This document shows positions 18,113-24,852 of a stretch of DNA of 64,000 nt, piece after piece. The notes beneath the pieces are model-generated. The model ran no database searches. It had not been told where the DNA came from and worked only from the letters and a program-made list of their open reading frames with translations. Made by a program: the position numbers and the translations under genes. The stretch spans positions 124,001-188,000 of the forward strand of contig JAKFYB010000003.1 in assembly GCA_021731085.1 (NCBI GenBank), given 5' to 3'. Within the stretch, counting starts at the first letter, position 1; each line of letters begins with the position of its first letter. The stretch comes from Dehalococcoidia bacterium. Its GTDB lineage: Bacteria > Chloroflexota > Dehalococcoidia > DSTF01 > JACRBR01.

Positions 18113-18478
18113 TGGACCCCGCGCAGCCGCCTTCCTTGGCCGTGCGCGTATGATGAGCATCTGTCCGACTTCGCCTTGTTTGGCACTGCCGCGGTGGTGG
18201 CCCTCATCGGTGGCTTTGGGTGGCTCATGTTCGCGACGCTTCGCAACAAGGAAGCGCCCACTGACCCGCGCAATCCCGTGCCTGTCGCGGAACCTGCGGA
18301 CGACATGACGGCCGAACTCCTTCGCTCACAACTCGAAGCAGCCGGCATCGAGGCGTTGACTGCGCCAATTGGTCATCGCACCGCGGTTTGGGGTGCCCGA
18401 GGCCCTCTAGCCGTGTGGGTTCGCACCGAGGATGCTGAACGAGCACGCGCCCTCATCACGGGCACTGGCTACAGGTAA
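18089..18478 (+). CDS. Membrane-anchored DUF2007-like protein
   Basis: This 129-residue protein has one membrane segment (about residues 29-50: F-A-L-F-G-T-A-A-V-V-A-L-I-G-G-F-G-W-L-M). It is followed by a domain with A-E-L-L-R-S-Q-L-E-A-A-G-I-E-A and W-V-R-T-E-D-A-E-R-A-R-A-L-I, which fits DUF2007 (signal-transducing-like, GlnB-like fold). The GTG start is uncertain; translation could begin nearer the membrane segment, and this would remove the overlap with the divergent frame. Confidence 0.6.
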   Translation: MLGGTPSHWTPRSRLPWPCAYDEHLSDFALFGTAAVVALIGGFGWLMFATLRNKEAPTDPRNPVPVAEPADDMTAELLRSQLEAAGIEALTAPIGHRTAVWGARGPLAVWVRTEDAERARALITGTGYR

Positions 18479-18669
18479 TTCGGACTTCCAATTTGGGCGT
18501 CGCCATCGCAGCGGCGCGGCTTAGATTCAGAGTCGGGCTAAAGCCCCCGGTCGGTGGCCTCGTCGTCGGCGCGTTGGCGGTCGGATCGCGAACGGCAGCG
18601 GGTGCTTGCGATGGGGTGGGTGGCTCGTCCCTCTGTGCTGAGAGCGCAGTCCGGTGGATCTGACCGCGC
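18479..18669. other. Intergenic stretch with a REP-like fragment
   Basis: It contains GGGCTAAAGCCCCC near 18536, related to the GCGGGCTGAAAGCCCGC family. Nothing else is recognised. Confidence 0.35.
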
Positions 18670-19107
18670 TCAGGTGGAGGGTCTGCGCCAGCGCAGACCC
18701 GGAAAGCGTGCGTAGTCGCCGTCGAACGTGATCCACTCGCTCCCGGACTCGATCGCGAGCGCGGCGAAGTAGGCATCCGGCACGAGTTTTCCACGCACCC
18801 CGTTGGTTCGGCAGAGCTCGGTGAAGATGCCCCAGTGGCGTGCGCCTGGATTCAAGATTACGCAGTTCACATGGGTACGTATTTGATCGAGGAAGATGAT
18901 CGCATCATCCGTCGTGCTGGGCGGGTTGAAAATCTTTGGATGCGTGACAATGCGGAGAAAGCCGCTGCAGACGAGATCGGATAAGCCATACGACTCGTCT
19001 CCGTCGAGTAGGCCACGGAGCCATCGGCTAGCCTCGGCATGGCCAGAAGCATCTCCACGATATGCGTCGACCAACACGTTAACGTCGGGAAGCTGCATCG
19101 TACTCAT
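18670..19107 (-). CDS. vapC: PIN-domain ribonuclease toxin (VapC family)
   Basis: The protein starts M-S-T-M-Q-L-P-D-V-N-V-L-V-D and is about 145 residues, the usual size. PIN acidic residues are seen: the first D of P-D-V-N, D and E in the middle, then K-L-V-P-D-A-Y-F-A-A-L-A and W-I-T-F-D-G-D-Y-A-R-F at the end. These would chelate Mg for RNA cleavage. The start at 19107 or the inner ATG at 19098 (M-Q-L-P-D) fits the family better than the longer frame to 19137. It overlaps vapB by 20-29 nt, typical of toxin-antitoxin operons. Confidence 0.88.
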   Translation of the reverse strand: MSTMQLPDVNVLVDAYRGDASGHAEASRWLRGLLDGDESYGLSDLVCSGFLRIVTHPKIFNPPSTTDDAIIFLDQIRTHVNCVILNPGARHWGIFTELCRTNGVRGKLVPDAYFAALAIESGSEWITFDGDYARFPGLRWRRPST

Positions 19108-19339
19108 CCATGAGATCAAGCAGCCCGGCGCTGTCATGAAGGTCCACGCCCGGTTGGAGGCCGTTTCCAGTGAATGTGTGGAGAATCACGGGCTCGCGTT
19201 TCGCGTTCGCGTGCCGCCGCGCTAGGCGCTCGCGCAATGCGTCCGTGACCAGATCGGTGAACGTCTGGCCGGACTCGGCCGCTGCGCGTTGGGCGTCCTT
19301 CAGTAGTTGCTCATCAAGGCGTATGGTTGTGGCTTTCAT
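19079..19339 (-). CDS. vapB: Ribbon-helix-helix antitoxin (VapB type)
   Basis: This 86-residue protein begins M-K-A-T-T-I-R-L-D-E-Q-L-L, a ribbon-helix-helix DNA-binding strand and helix, with T-F-T-D-L-V-T-D-A-L-R-E-R-L. The C-terminal half is charged and would bind the PIN toxin encoded just downstream. Such antitoxins usually autorepress the operon. A short AT-richer stretch with TGATGTGCATCA (about 19353-19364), a perfect palindrome, lies upstream and could be its operator. Confidence 0.85.
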   Translation of the reverse strand: MKATTIRLDEQLLKDAQRAAAESGQTFTDLVTDALRERLARRHANAKREPVILHTFTGNGLQPGVDLHDSAGLLDLMDEYDAASRR

Positions 19340-19352
19340 GCATCAAAGCATA

Positions 19353-19364
19353 CATGATGTGCAT
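19353..19364. promoter_or_regulatory. Palindrome TGATGTGCATCA upstream of vapBC
   Basis: The run CATACATGATGTGCATCAAT precedes vapB. Its core TGATG-TG-CATCA is a 12-bp inverted repeat with 5-bp arms. A second CATGCATCA (19338-19346) lies next to the start codon. Autoregulation by the antitoxin is a reasonable inference. Confidence 0.45.
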
Positions 19365-19376
19365 CAATATGTCAGC

Positions 19377-19476
19377 GGAAGAGCGGGGCCGGAGCAGCGC
19401 CGCTTCGCAATGACTCCTCGCGATGCCGCATGAGCACCGTCAGCACACGACGACGCGGGCTGAAAGCCGGCGCTCG
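19377..19476. repeat. Composite intergenic repeat, copy 1
   Basis: It has GAGCGGGGCCGGAGCAGCGCC at the left and ACGACGCGGGCTGAAAGCC plus GGCGCTCGG at the right, with about 50 nt between. The same order occurs at 21692-21811 and 26278-26380. The copy is non-coding. Confidence 0.6.
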
Positions 19477-19504
19477 GGCACTCGTGGCCCTGAGTGGCGG
19501 CGCA

Positions 19505-20248
19505 CTAGAGGCCGACGTTGCGGGCGACTATGGTGGCGCGGGCCTGGGCGATGGGGCGGACTACCATCTCGTCGATGTTGACGTGGCGGGGGCGGGTTAT
19601 GGCCCAGGCGATGCAGTCGGCGATGTCGTCGGCGGTTAGCGGCGTCATGCCTTCGTAGACCTTCTTCGCGCGCTCTTCGTCGCCGTCGAATCGGACGATG
19701 CTGAACTCCGTCTCGACAAGGCCTGGATCGATCTCCGTGACGCGGACGGGTTTGCCTGACAGCTCGAGGCGGAGCGTGTGCGAGATGGCGCGGGCGGCGT
19801 GCTTCACGCTCGTGTAGCCGGCGCCTCCGGCGTACGTCTCGATGCCGGCGATGGAGCCGATGTTGACGATGTGGCCGTTGCCGTTGGCTTCGAGCTTCGG
19901 CAACAGCGCGCGCGTCATCAGCATCAGGCCGAAGACGTTCGACTCCCACATCGTGCGCCAGTGCTCATCGTCACTCTCGGCAATCAGTTCGACGCCGAGC
20001 GCGCCGCCGGCGTTGTTTACGAGCACGTCGCAGCGTGGCACCTGCTCGCAGAAGGCCTCGACGCTCGCGCGATCTGTGACGTCTAGTGCGATTGCCGTAG
20101 CGCCTGCGGACTCCGTGACTTCACGAAGCCTGTCGATGCGGCGGGCGCCTGCGACGATGGCGAAGCCTTCTGCTCGCAGGCGGCGGACGGTGGCGGCGCC
20201 GATGCCGCTGCTACCGCCTGTTACGACTGCTACGCGCTCTTCGGGCAT
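19505..20248 (-). CDS. Short-chain dehydrogenase/reductase
   Basis: This 247-residue classical SDR has the NAD(P) motif T-G-G-S-S-G-I-G, the N-N-A-G motif and the catalytic Y-T-S-V-K (YxxxK) preceded by I-V-N-I-G-S-I-A-G. A-G-A-R-R after strand 2 suggests NADP preference. The best-known relatives are YdfG-like serine/3-hydroxy acid dehydrogenases, judged by V-T-E-I-D-P-G-L-V-E-T-E-F and the C-terminal P-R-H-V-N-I-D-E-M-V-V. It is followed by the trmO gene only 3 bp upstream on the same strand, so they share an operon. Confidence 0.9.
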   Translation of the reverse strand: MPEERVAVVTGGSSGIGAATVRRLRAEGFAIVAGARRIDRLREVTESAGATAIALDVTDRASVEAFCEQVPRCDVLVNNAGGALGVELIAESDDEHWRTMWESNVFGLMLMTRALLPKLEANGNGHIVNIGSIAGIETYAGGAGYTSVKHAARAISHTLRLELSGKPVRVTEIDPGLVETEFSIVRFDGDEERAKKVYEGMTPLTADDIADCIAWAITRPRHVNIDEMVVRPIAQARATIVARNVGL

Positions 20249-20251
20249 GCG

Positions 20252-20776
20252 CTATCTCTCCCGTGTGATCTGCTGCGCCCACTCCGGCACACTGGCGTCG
20301 GCGACGGAGTCGTAGTGGGCGTAGTAGGGCTTGATGTCGAGCACTGGCGTCTCGTTGATCGCGTCGAGACCGGCGACCCAGAGGACGTTGCCACGGCGGC
20401 GCAATAGCTTGACGACGGACACGCCGATCGGGCTGGGGCGGCGCTGGCTGCGCGTCGCGAAGACGCCCTGCTCGGGGACGGCGGGCAGGCCGTGCATGGG
20501 TACGCGGAGACGTTGCTCGGACTCGGGGACTTTGTCGAAGGCGAAGATGACGATGATGTGTGAGTAGTCGTCGATGCCGTCGAGGCCCATCGCCAGATCT
20601 TCGCGCACGATGATGCTCGACCGGACTTGCTCCCAGCCGTCGGGGCGGGACTCGCGGACCTCGTTGCGGACGACGCCGATCGGGCGGATGCCGACGGGCT
20701 CGCGCGGGACGGGCGTGCGGGCGATGCCGAAGCGTCGCGAGAACCAGTCGAGGAACTTGAGCCAGAGCGCTTTCAC
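20252..20776 (-). CDS. trmO: TrmO-like tRNA t6A37 methyltransferase (TsaA/YaeB family)
   Basis: This 174-residue protein has the beta-barrel family marks: I-G-V-V-R-N-E near residue 34, I-D-D-Y-S-H-I-I-V-I-F-A-F (usually L-D-x-F-S-H-x-W), F-A-T-R-S-Q-R-R-P-S-P-I-G-V-S-V-V-K-L, and G-L-D-A-I-N-E-T-P-V-L-D-I-K-P-Y. TrmO uses S-adenosylmethionine to N6-methylate t6A37. The N-terminal 28 residues are an extension. The R-R-P-S-P-I-G sequence is the conserved binding loop. It precedes the SDR gene in an operon. Confidence 0.85.
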   Translation of the reverse strand: MKALWLKFLDWFSRRFGIARTPVPREPVGIRPIGVVRNEVRESRPDGWEQVRSSIIVREDLAMGLDGIDDYSHIIVIFAFDKVPESEQRLRVPMHGLPAVPEQGVFATRSQRRPSPIGVSVVKLLRRRGNVLWVAGLDAINETPVLDIKPYYAHYDSVADASVPEWAQQITRER

Positions 20777-20852
20777 GACGGCAAGGTAGCGCAGTGGCGG
20801 CGTTCGGCGTTAGGGGCGGCGGTGTTAGGCTTGGAGGCTGAGAGGAGATCCG

Positions 20853-21581
20853 ATGGTACGACTGGCCGCATGCGCGCTGACGCTCGTCCTGCTGGCTGCG
20901 GCGTGCAAGGACAGCAGCGACGTCCAGACGCTCGCGATCACCATCGATGGTGGCGGATGCGCGCCTACGTCGTTCGACGTCGATCCCGGGCGCAGCGTGA
21001 AGCTCGCAGTCGAGAACGAAAGTGACCTCGCGTACGTCGTTCGAGATGGTGACGGACGGCTGGAAGAGATGGAGATCGAGCCGGGCGAGTCGACGGAGGC
21101 GTTCTTCGATATGCCGGAGAACGACGCGACGTACACGCTTGTGTGCGAAGGTGAAGGCGGCGCATCGCGCGAGGTCACGTTGATCGCAGGCACGGGAATC
21201 GCCGACGGATCAACGAGCGATGTGACCGAGGCGCCAGGCGAGGAGACTGGCGACGGAACGCTGGCCGTGACCCTGCTGGATTTCGAGATGACGGCCAGCG
21301 CGGAGACGGTGCGACCAGGGCCGTTGACGATCATCGCCACGAACGTGAGCAGGACATCGACGCACGAACTCAACATCCTGGAGCTTCAGCCGGACGGCGG
21401 TCTCCTACGCGTTGCGGGGATTGAACCAATCTCGCCACAGCAGGGCGGCTCCGTCGTGGCAACGCTCGAGCCGGGGACGTATCGGCTTGCGTGTCAGATC
21501 GTGCCGGGCGAGTTCGGATCGACGGAGGACCACTACCAGCAGGGTATGTGGTTGGACATGGTCGTCGAGCCGGGGGAGTAA
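20853..21581 (+). CDS. Lipoprotein with Cys-pair N-terminal and cupredoxin-like C-terminal domains
   Basis: This 242-residue protein starts with a lipoprotein signal (L-L-A-A-A-C, C18). The first domain repeats the pattern of 17258-17644: G-G-C-A-P-T-S-F-D-V-D-P-G-R-S-V-K-L-A-V-E-N and later L-V-C-E-G-E-G. A Ser/Thr/Glu-rich linker (~residues 115-135) leads to a second domain with L-L-D-F-E-M-T-A and P-G-P-L-T-I-I-A-T-N, S-T-H-E-L-N-I, Y-R-L-A-C-Q-I, and W-L-D-M-V-V, like a cupredoxin fold of sulfocyanin or plastocyanin type. H-E and C are possible metal ligands, but the set is incomplete. Start ATG has GAGGAGA. Confidence 0.7.
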   Translation: MVRLAACALTLVLLAAACKDSSDVQTLAITIDGGGCAPTSFDVDPGRSVKLAVENESDLAYVVRDGDGRLEEMEIEPGESTEAFFDMPENDATYTLVCEGEGGASREVTLIAGTGIADGSTSDVTEAPGEETGDGTLAVTLLDFEMTASAETVRPGPLTIIATNVSRTSTHELNILELQPDGGLLRVAGIEPISPQQGGSVVATLEPGTYRLACQIVPGEFGSTEDHYQQGMWLDMVVEPGE

Positions 21582-21691
21582 GTCTCGTTGCGGGGCGAGC
21601 GGCGCCGCTCGCCGTGCCCGCGAGCGTGAACCAATTCGCGTTGAGCGCGATTAGGCATCGCTGTCGCATGCGCGTTCATCTTCATCTCGAT

Positions 21692-21811
21692 CGACGAGGG
21701 CGCCGGCAAAGGTCGCTTGAAGAGCGAGCGCCCCTACCCGGCGACCTTCTCGCTATCGCTTGTGGATCGCATCAATGACGACGACGTGGGCTGAACGCCC
21801 GCGCTCCGGAT
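21692..21811. repeat. Composite intergenic repeat, copy 2
   Basis: The left part is CGACGAGGGCGCC ... GAGCGCCCCTACC and the right part is ACGACGTGGGCTGAACGCCCGC. It resembles copies at 19377-19476 and 26278-26380. It fills the gap between two genes. Confidence 0.65.
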
Positions 21812-21817
21812 CAACGC

Positions 21818-22159
21818 TCACGCCTCGGTGCGGGTGAGCTGCATGCCGGGCGGGAGATCGGCGCCGGGGATCTGGCCGGACAGCGCGAAGAGGCCGTTGG
21901 CGATCTGGGCGATGCTGTACTTGCCATGGGTGCGGTGCGCCATCAGCTTGTCCACGTTGACCGTGTATTCGTTGCGGCGGCCGTCGCGGCGGCGGGAGAC
22001 GATGTCGTCCTCCTCCAAGGCACGCAGGAGCGAGAGCGCGGCGCGGTCGGTGATGCCGACAGCGTCGGCTATGTCACGAAGTGTGGAGCGGGGATGCTCT
22101 ATCACGTGGATGAGGACGAGCGCGTGGTTCGTGAGAAGGCCCCAGCGGTGGTTGGGCAT
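21818..22159 (-). CDS. Winged-helix transcriptional regulator (MarR-like)
   Basis: This 113-residue protein is a DNA-binding winged helix: H-A-L-V-L-I-H-V-I-E-H-P-R-S-T-L-R-D-I-A-D-A-V-G-I-T-D-R-A-A-L-S-L-L-R-A-L-E-E-D-D-I-V-S-R-R-R-D-G-R-R-N-E-Y. The last pair of Arg-rich segments forms the wing. It is shorter than typical MarR proteins and has no dimer helices beyond the C-terminal I-A-Q-I-A-N-G-L-F-A-L. It faces csrA across a 350-bp gap containing a palindrome (22288-22306), a candidate operator. Ligand and targets are unknown. Confidence 0.78.
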   Translation of the reverse strand: MPNHRWGLLTNHALVLIHVIEHPRSTLRDIADAVGITDRAALSLLRALEEDDIVSRRRDGRRNEYTVNVDKLMAHRTHGKYSIAQIANGLFALSGQIPGADLPPGMQLTRTEA

Positions 22160-22509
22160 AATGCACCTCGGACATAGCTTTCGAAGCTGCAGGGAACTTC
22201 TATTCGGCTCTTGCCGTAGATCTTGTAGCAGCCCGCGAATCTCTTTCCAGATTCAGCGGCGGAACAGTTGACGAATCGCCACAGTAGAATTACAATACTG
22301 GTAATTCGTTTCCGGAAACATGGGTGTGGCGACTTGTTTCCGGCTTCGTGGTTCCGACATTACTGTTCGACCCTAGTTAGCCCTAGTTTCGCCGCATTGT
22401 CAAGCAGTGTGTTTATCGCGATTCCGCGCAGGCTGGCCGTACCGGTCGGGGGGTGCGCAGAGTCGCAGCAAATGGTCTCCGCCGAGGAGAGAGGAATCGA
22501 GGCAGCAGG
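22160..22509. other. Regulatory stretch between the winged-helix regulator and csrA
   Basis: This 350-bp region holds a promoter toward csrA, a palindrome across its -10, a second palindrome GTTTCCGGAAAC at 22308-22319 with a half copy at 22336-22343, and GGA triplets before csrA. I see no credible gene. Confidence 0.6.
22268..22306 (+). promoter_or_regulatory. csrA promoter with an overlapping palindrome
   Basis: TTGACG (22268-22273), 17 nt, TACAAT (22291-22296) is a good sigma70-type promoter. The inverted repeat AATTAC-aatactg-GTAATT (22288-22306) overlaps the -10 and could be bound by the divergently encoded winged-helix regulator. The mRNA would have a leader of about 200 nt before csrA. 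Confidence 0.6.
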
Positions 22510-22510
22510 A
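22486..22510 (+). promoter_or_regulatory. Three GGA motifs at the csrA ribosome-binding region
   Basis: GGA occurs at 22486-22488, 22493-22495 and 22508-22510, the last overlapping the ATG. CsrA dimers bind such GGA motifs and block ribosome loading. Autorepression is therefore plausible. Confidence 0.45.
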
Positions 22511-22734
22511 TGCTGATCCTAATCAGGAAGGTCCAGCAGGGCGTCTGGATCGAGGGCGATATCTGGGTGAAGGTGCTGAGCGTCGAGCGCGATCGCGTGA
22601 AACTAGGCATCGAAGCCCCGAGCAATATCAAGGTCATGCGGCAAGAACTGGTCGTGGAAGTGCCAAACCCGGGCGTGTCTGATGACGAACTGACCCCAGC
22701 AGACACCGAGGACCAGCAACCGGTCGCATCGTAG
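22510..22734 (+). CDS. csrA: CsrA-type RNA-binding carbon storage regulator
   Basis: This 74-residue protein begins M-L-I-L-I-R-K-V and continues with five short strands and a helix. It has K-L-G-I-E-A-P-S-N-I-K-V-M-R44-Q-E-L, the equivalent of I-G-I-N-A-P-x-x-V-x-V-H-R-E-E-I. Both RNA-contacting positions, L4 and R44, are kept, and R6 is present. Residues ~49-74 form an acidic tail (S-D-D-E-L-T-P-A-D-T-E-D) not found in the short homologs. The ATG at 22510 is chosen because the upstream part of the frame to 22453 lacks family sequence. CsrA binds GGA-containing leaders of mRNAs. No flagellar genes are near. Confidence 0.85.
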   Translation: MLILIRKVQQGVWIEGDIWVKVLSVERDRVKLGIEAPSNIKVMRQELVVEVPNPGVSDDELTPADTEDQQPVAS

Positions 22735-22739
22735 CCCCA

Positions 22740-22799
22740 GGTTCGCGCGAGCCGGCGGGCGGTCAGGTCGCTCGCGACCCCCGCCGGCAGGCGCGAACC
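22740..22799 (+). terminator. Nested 60-nt palindrome downstream of csrA
   Basis: Arms GGTTCGCGC (22740-22748) / GCGCGAACC (22791-22799) enclose GCCGGCGGG (22751-22759) / CCCGCCGGC (22780-22788), and the loop contains GGTCGC-TC-GCGACC. It forms a very stable three-tier hairpin. No T-tract follows, so it may be an intrinsic-like terminator, an mRNA stabiliser or a repeat. Confidence 0.5.
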
Positions 22800-22850
22800 A
22801 ACAAGAAACCTTCACAACGCATCGGACGGACGGATTGGGCGCGGTGAGCG

Positions 22851-23430
22851 CTAATCGACGATGATCGTGCCCGCGCCGAGTTGCGCCGGCAGCGTGCGTT
22901 CAATTACCAGGTAGGACGAGCCGTCGTCAGGCATCAGTTCGACCGTGAACGTCTCGCCTGCCGCCACCTGGCATTTCGAACAGTCGACAGTCAGGTCTAG
23001 CGTGATGCTGAAGATCTCGCCAGCCTCAAGGACGAGATCATCATCTCCGGCGACGACCGCTGGTACGTAGTCCATTTGATCGATCCATTGATCACGAGCG
23101 ATGTATCCGACGGCGATCGGACTGCTGAGGCTGGCGTCCGAGAAATCGATAGGCGCTCCGTTGCTACTCAAGCCGAGCGGGATCCGAATCACTCGTAGCG
23201 GTAGTACCATCGCTCGTGATCTCGATGCTGCCGGAGAGTTCGATACCTCCTCGGCTCCTCGCCGCTCCTTGATAGATCGTTTCGACCACAGCAGTTTCAG
23301 CTCGTGTGGTCGTCTGAATTGTTGTGGGCTCAGACTGTTCGGATGGGGTGGCACCACAAGCAGCACTCGACAGGATCATGCCGGTTCCGATGACAGCAGT
23401 TGCGGCCCGACGGATGAAATCGCGCTTCAA
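22851..23430 (-). pseudogene. Archaellin-like surface protein, interrupted by a frameshift
   Basis: Frame one starts at ATG 23430 (R-R-A-A-T-A-V-I-G-T-G-M-I-L, then S-S-A-A-C25) and stops at 23164. Frame two continues to 22851. Joining them near 23185-23210 by removing one base gives about 190 residues. T-A-V-V-E-T-I-Y-Q-G-A-A-R-S-R-G-G-I-E-L-S-G-S-I resembles the archaellin E-T-I-Y-A-G-L-x-E-A-R-S-S-L-E-L-R-G-S-V. The C-terminus (L-E-A-G-E-I-F-S-I-T-L-D-L, E-T-F-T-V-E-L, Y-L-V-I-E-R-T-L-P-A) resembles the archaellin L-x-E-G-E-x-x-E-I-T-V-D-L, N-x-x-F-T-I-E-V and L-T-I-E-R-T-T-P-A. The leader looks lipoprotein- or Tat-like rather than class III. This is moderately certain, from remembered motifs. 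Confidence 0.5.
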
Positions 23431-23453
23431 TGGCTTCCCCTAAATCGTATGCC

Positions 23454-24245
23454 TTATGCGCGGGGGTTGGCGGTGCGTGGTGCCGAGGCGGCGGGAGTGG
23501 GCGCCAGCTCGATCTGCGACGCTGCGTCGTAGAACAGCAGCGACGACATCGCCGCCGCCAACGGCATCGCACCTACCAGGAAACACGTGATCAGGGCCCC
23601 TGTCACAGTATCCAGCGTTGTGATGAGCGCGAGGCCCGCCATGAGGACGGCCGGCGCGAGTACGATCGCCCACATCGCCCAGATGCGCTTGCCGCTCGAG
23701 CGGACGATGAAGCCGCTGAGCTGCTGCGCCTGCGACGGCGTGAACTGCTCGTCGAAGAGCGCGACCGTCGTGAGGGATCGCGGGTATGCGTACAAAAGCG
23801 CGAGCGCGGCAAGTCCGATGACCTGGACCCAGTCCGGGATGTGCGCTTTGTCGATGTAGTCCGCAAATCCCGCGAGCGCGTACGACGCCGCGCCGAGTCC
23901 GATCAGCAGCGGCAGCCACGGAAGCAGGATGACGGGCAGTCGCCGCAACATCGCGAGCGCGGCACCACCGGCGTCCGGCTGCATGTGGCTGTTCACGCAG
24001 CCGAAAGCCGCGGCGCATGTCGCGAGCGTGAGGATCATGCTGAGGGCAATGATGGGTCCGATAAGGGCGAGTGACACCGCGCTATCAATGACACCCAGGG
24101 CGAGAACAGCGAGACATGCGAGCACGGCGCCGACGAGCGCGATGAAGGAGTACTCCGACATCTCCTGCTGGAGCGTGCCAATGGCTTCCTCGAACACTTC
24201 CGAGAGCGGCCGCAGTTCAACATCCCCGACGGGTCTGTTCGGCAT
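23454..24245 (-). CDS. Multi-pass membrane protein of unknown function
   Basis: This 263-residue protein (ATG 24245; open to a TTG at 24266) has about six membrane segments: around residues 36-52, 62-82, 100-118, 135-150, 186-204 and 206-230. An amphipathic N-terminal ~30-residue part is cytoplasmic-looking. It resembles YciC/DUF4013-like envelope proteins in general shape, but I cannot name it. It ends 23 bp before the archaellin-like gene on the same strand, so they are probably co-transcribed. Confidence 0.6.
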   Translation of the reverse strand: MPNRPVGDVELRPLSEVFEEAIGTLQQEMSEYSFIALVGAVLACLAVLALGVIDSAVSLALIGPIIALSMILTLATCAAAFGCVNSHMQPDAGGAALAMLRRLPVILLPWLPLLIGLGAASYALAGFADYIDKAHIPDWVQVIGLAALALLYAYPRSLTTVALFDEQFTPSQAQQLSGFIVRSSGKRIWAMWAIVLAPAVLMAGLALITTLDTVTGALITCFLVGAMPLAAAMSSLLFYDAASQIELAPTPAASAPRTANPRA

Positions 24246-24341
24246 GTAACCCCACGCGCTCCGCAACCGGCGACAAGCCGCCGGACGTCAGGCGCGTCCC
24301 CTAGGGATAGTGTCGGCAGGGAGGGGGCGGGCTGTAGCGTT

Positions 24342-24403
24342 CACAGCCGGGGACTGCTGTGCCACATCCGGCGATCACAGGGCGGGGACGGCTCTGCCAC
24401 ATC
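24342..24403. repeat. Two tandem 27-28 nt repeat units
   Basis: Unit 1 at 24342-24368 begins CACAGCCGGGGACTGC and ends TGCCACATC. Unit 2 at 24376-24403 begins CACAGGGCGGGGACGGC and ends the same. These lie between csoR and the membrane-protein gene. Confidence 0.5.
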
Positions 24404-24422
24404 GACAATCTCACGTCCGAGC

Positions 24423-24749
24423 TCAGGACCTGATTGGCTCGGGTTCGGATTCGTAGGGGAGGGCCATCGCCGGGGCGGGCTGGCCGAACTTTGTCCAGAG
24501 CTTGAGGCTGTCGCGGAGGCGTTCGAGCTGGTCCGGCTGGCAGTCGAAGCCCTGGAGCAGGCAGCCATCGACGTGGTGCTCCATCAGCTTCGCGCCCACC
24601 TGGTCGACGGCGCTGCGGATGGCCATCGTCTGGGTGAGCATCTCCTCGCACTCGCGGCCTTCGTCGAGCATCTTCTGGATGCCACGCACCTGACCTTCGA
24701 TACGCCTGAGGCGGCGGTTGATATCGTCCTGCAAGCTGGATGTGACCAT
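24423..24749 (-). CDS. csoR: CsoR-family metal-sensing repressor
   Basis: This 108-residue protein (ATG 24749) is an all-helical CsoR/RcnR repressor. [16 protein letters not shown] is the DNA-binding start. The Cu(I) ligand triad C34-H59-C63 is present (E-C-E-E-M-L ... H-H-V-D-G-C), so copper-type CsoR is favoured; FrmR lacks the last Cys and CstR lacks the His. Two more Cys and a 30-residue C-terminal tail follow. It is divergent from trxA-trxB and shares with it a palindromic operator. Confidence 0.88.
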   Translation of the reverse strand: MVTSSLQDDINRRLRRIEGQVRGIQKMLDEGRECEEMLTQTMAIRSAVDQVGAKLMEHHVDGCLLQGFDCQPDQLERLRDSLKLWTKFGQPAPAMALPYESEPEPIRS

Positions 24750-24753
24750 GATG

Positions 24754-24811
24754 TACTCCGTGGGGGCGGAAATGTGTCCTGTTGACATACCCCGTGGGGG
24801 TATCGTACAAT
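24754..24811 (+). promoter_or_regulatory. trxA promoter with a CsoR-type operator; second degenerate copy before csoR
   Basis: TTGACA (24782-24787), 18 nt, TACAAT (24806-24811) is near-consensus. The spacer carries ATACCCC-GTG-GGGGTAT (24787-24803), perfect 7-bp arms, the kind of G-C block palindrome CsoR binds. A second sequence, TACTCCGTGGGGGC (24754-24767), covers the csoR Shine-Dalgarno. Repression of both genes is likely. Confidence 0.75.
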
Positions 24812-24852
24812 GCACTCAACGACCTGTCAAACGAAGAGAAGGAGATAGCTCA

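Noticed and set aside
23160-23215. Programmed ribosomal frameshift in the archaellin-like gene
   Set aside because: No slippery heptamer or downstream structure is evident; a mutation or sequence error is simpler.
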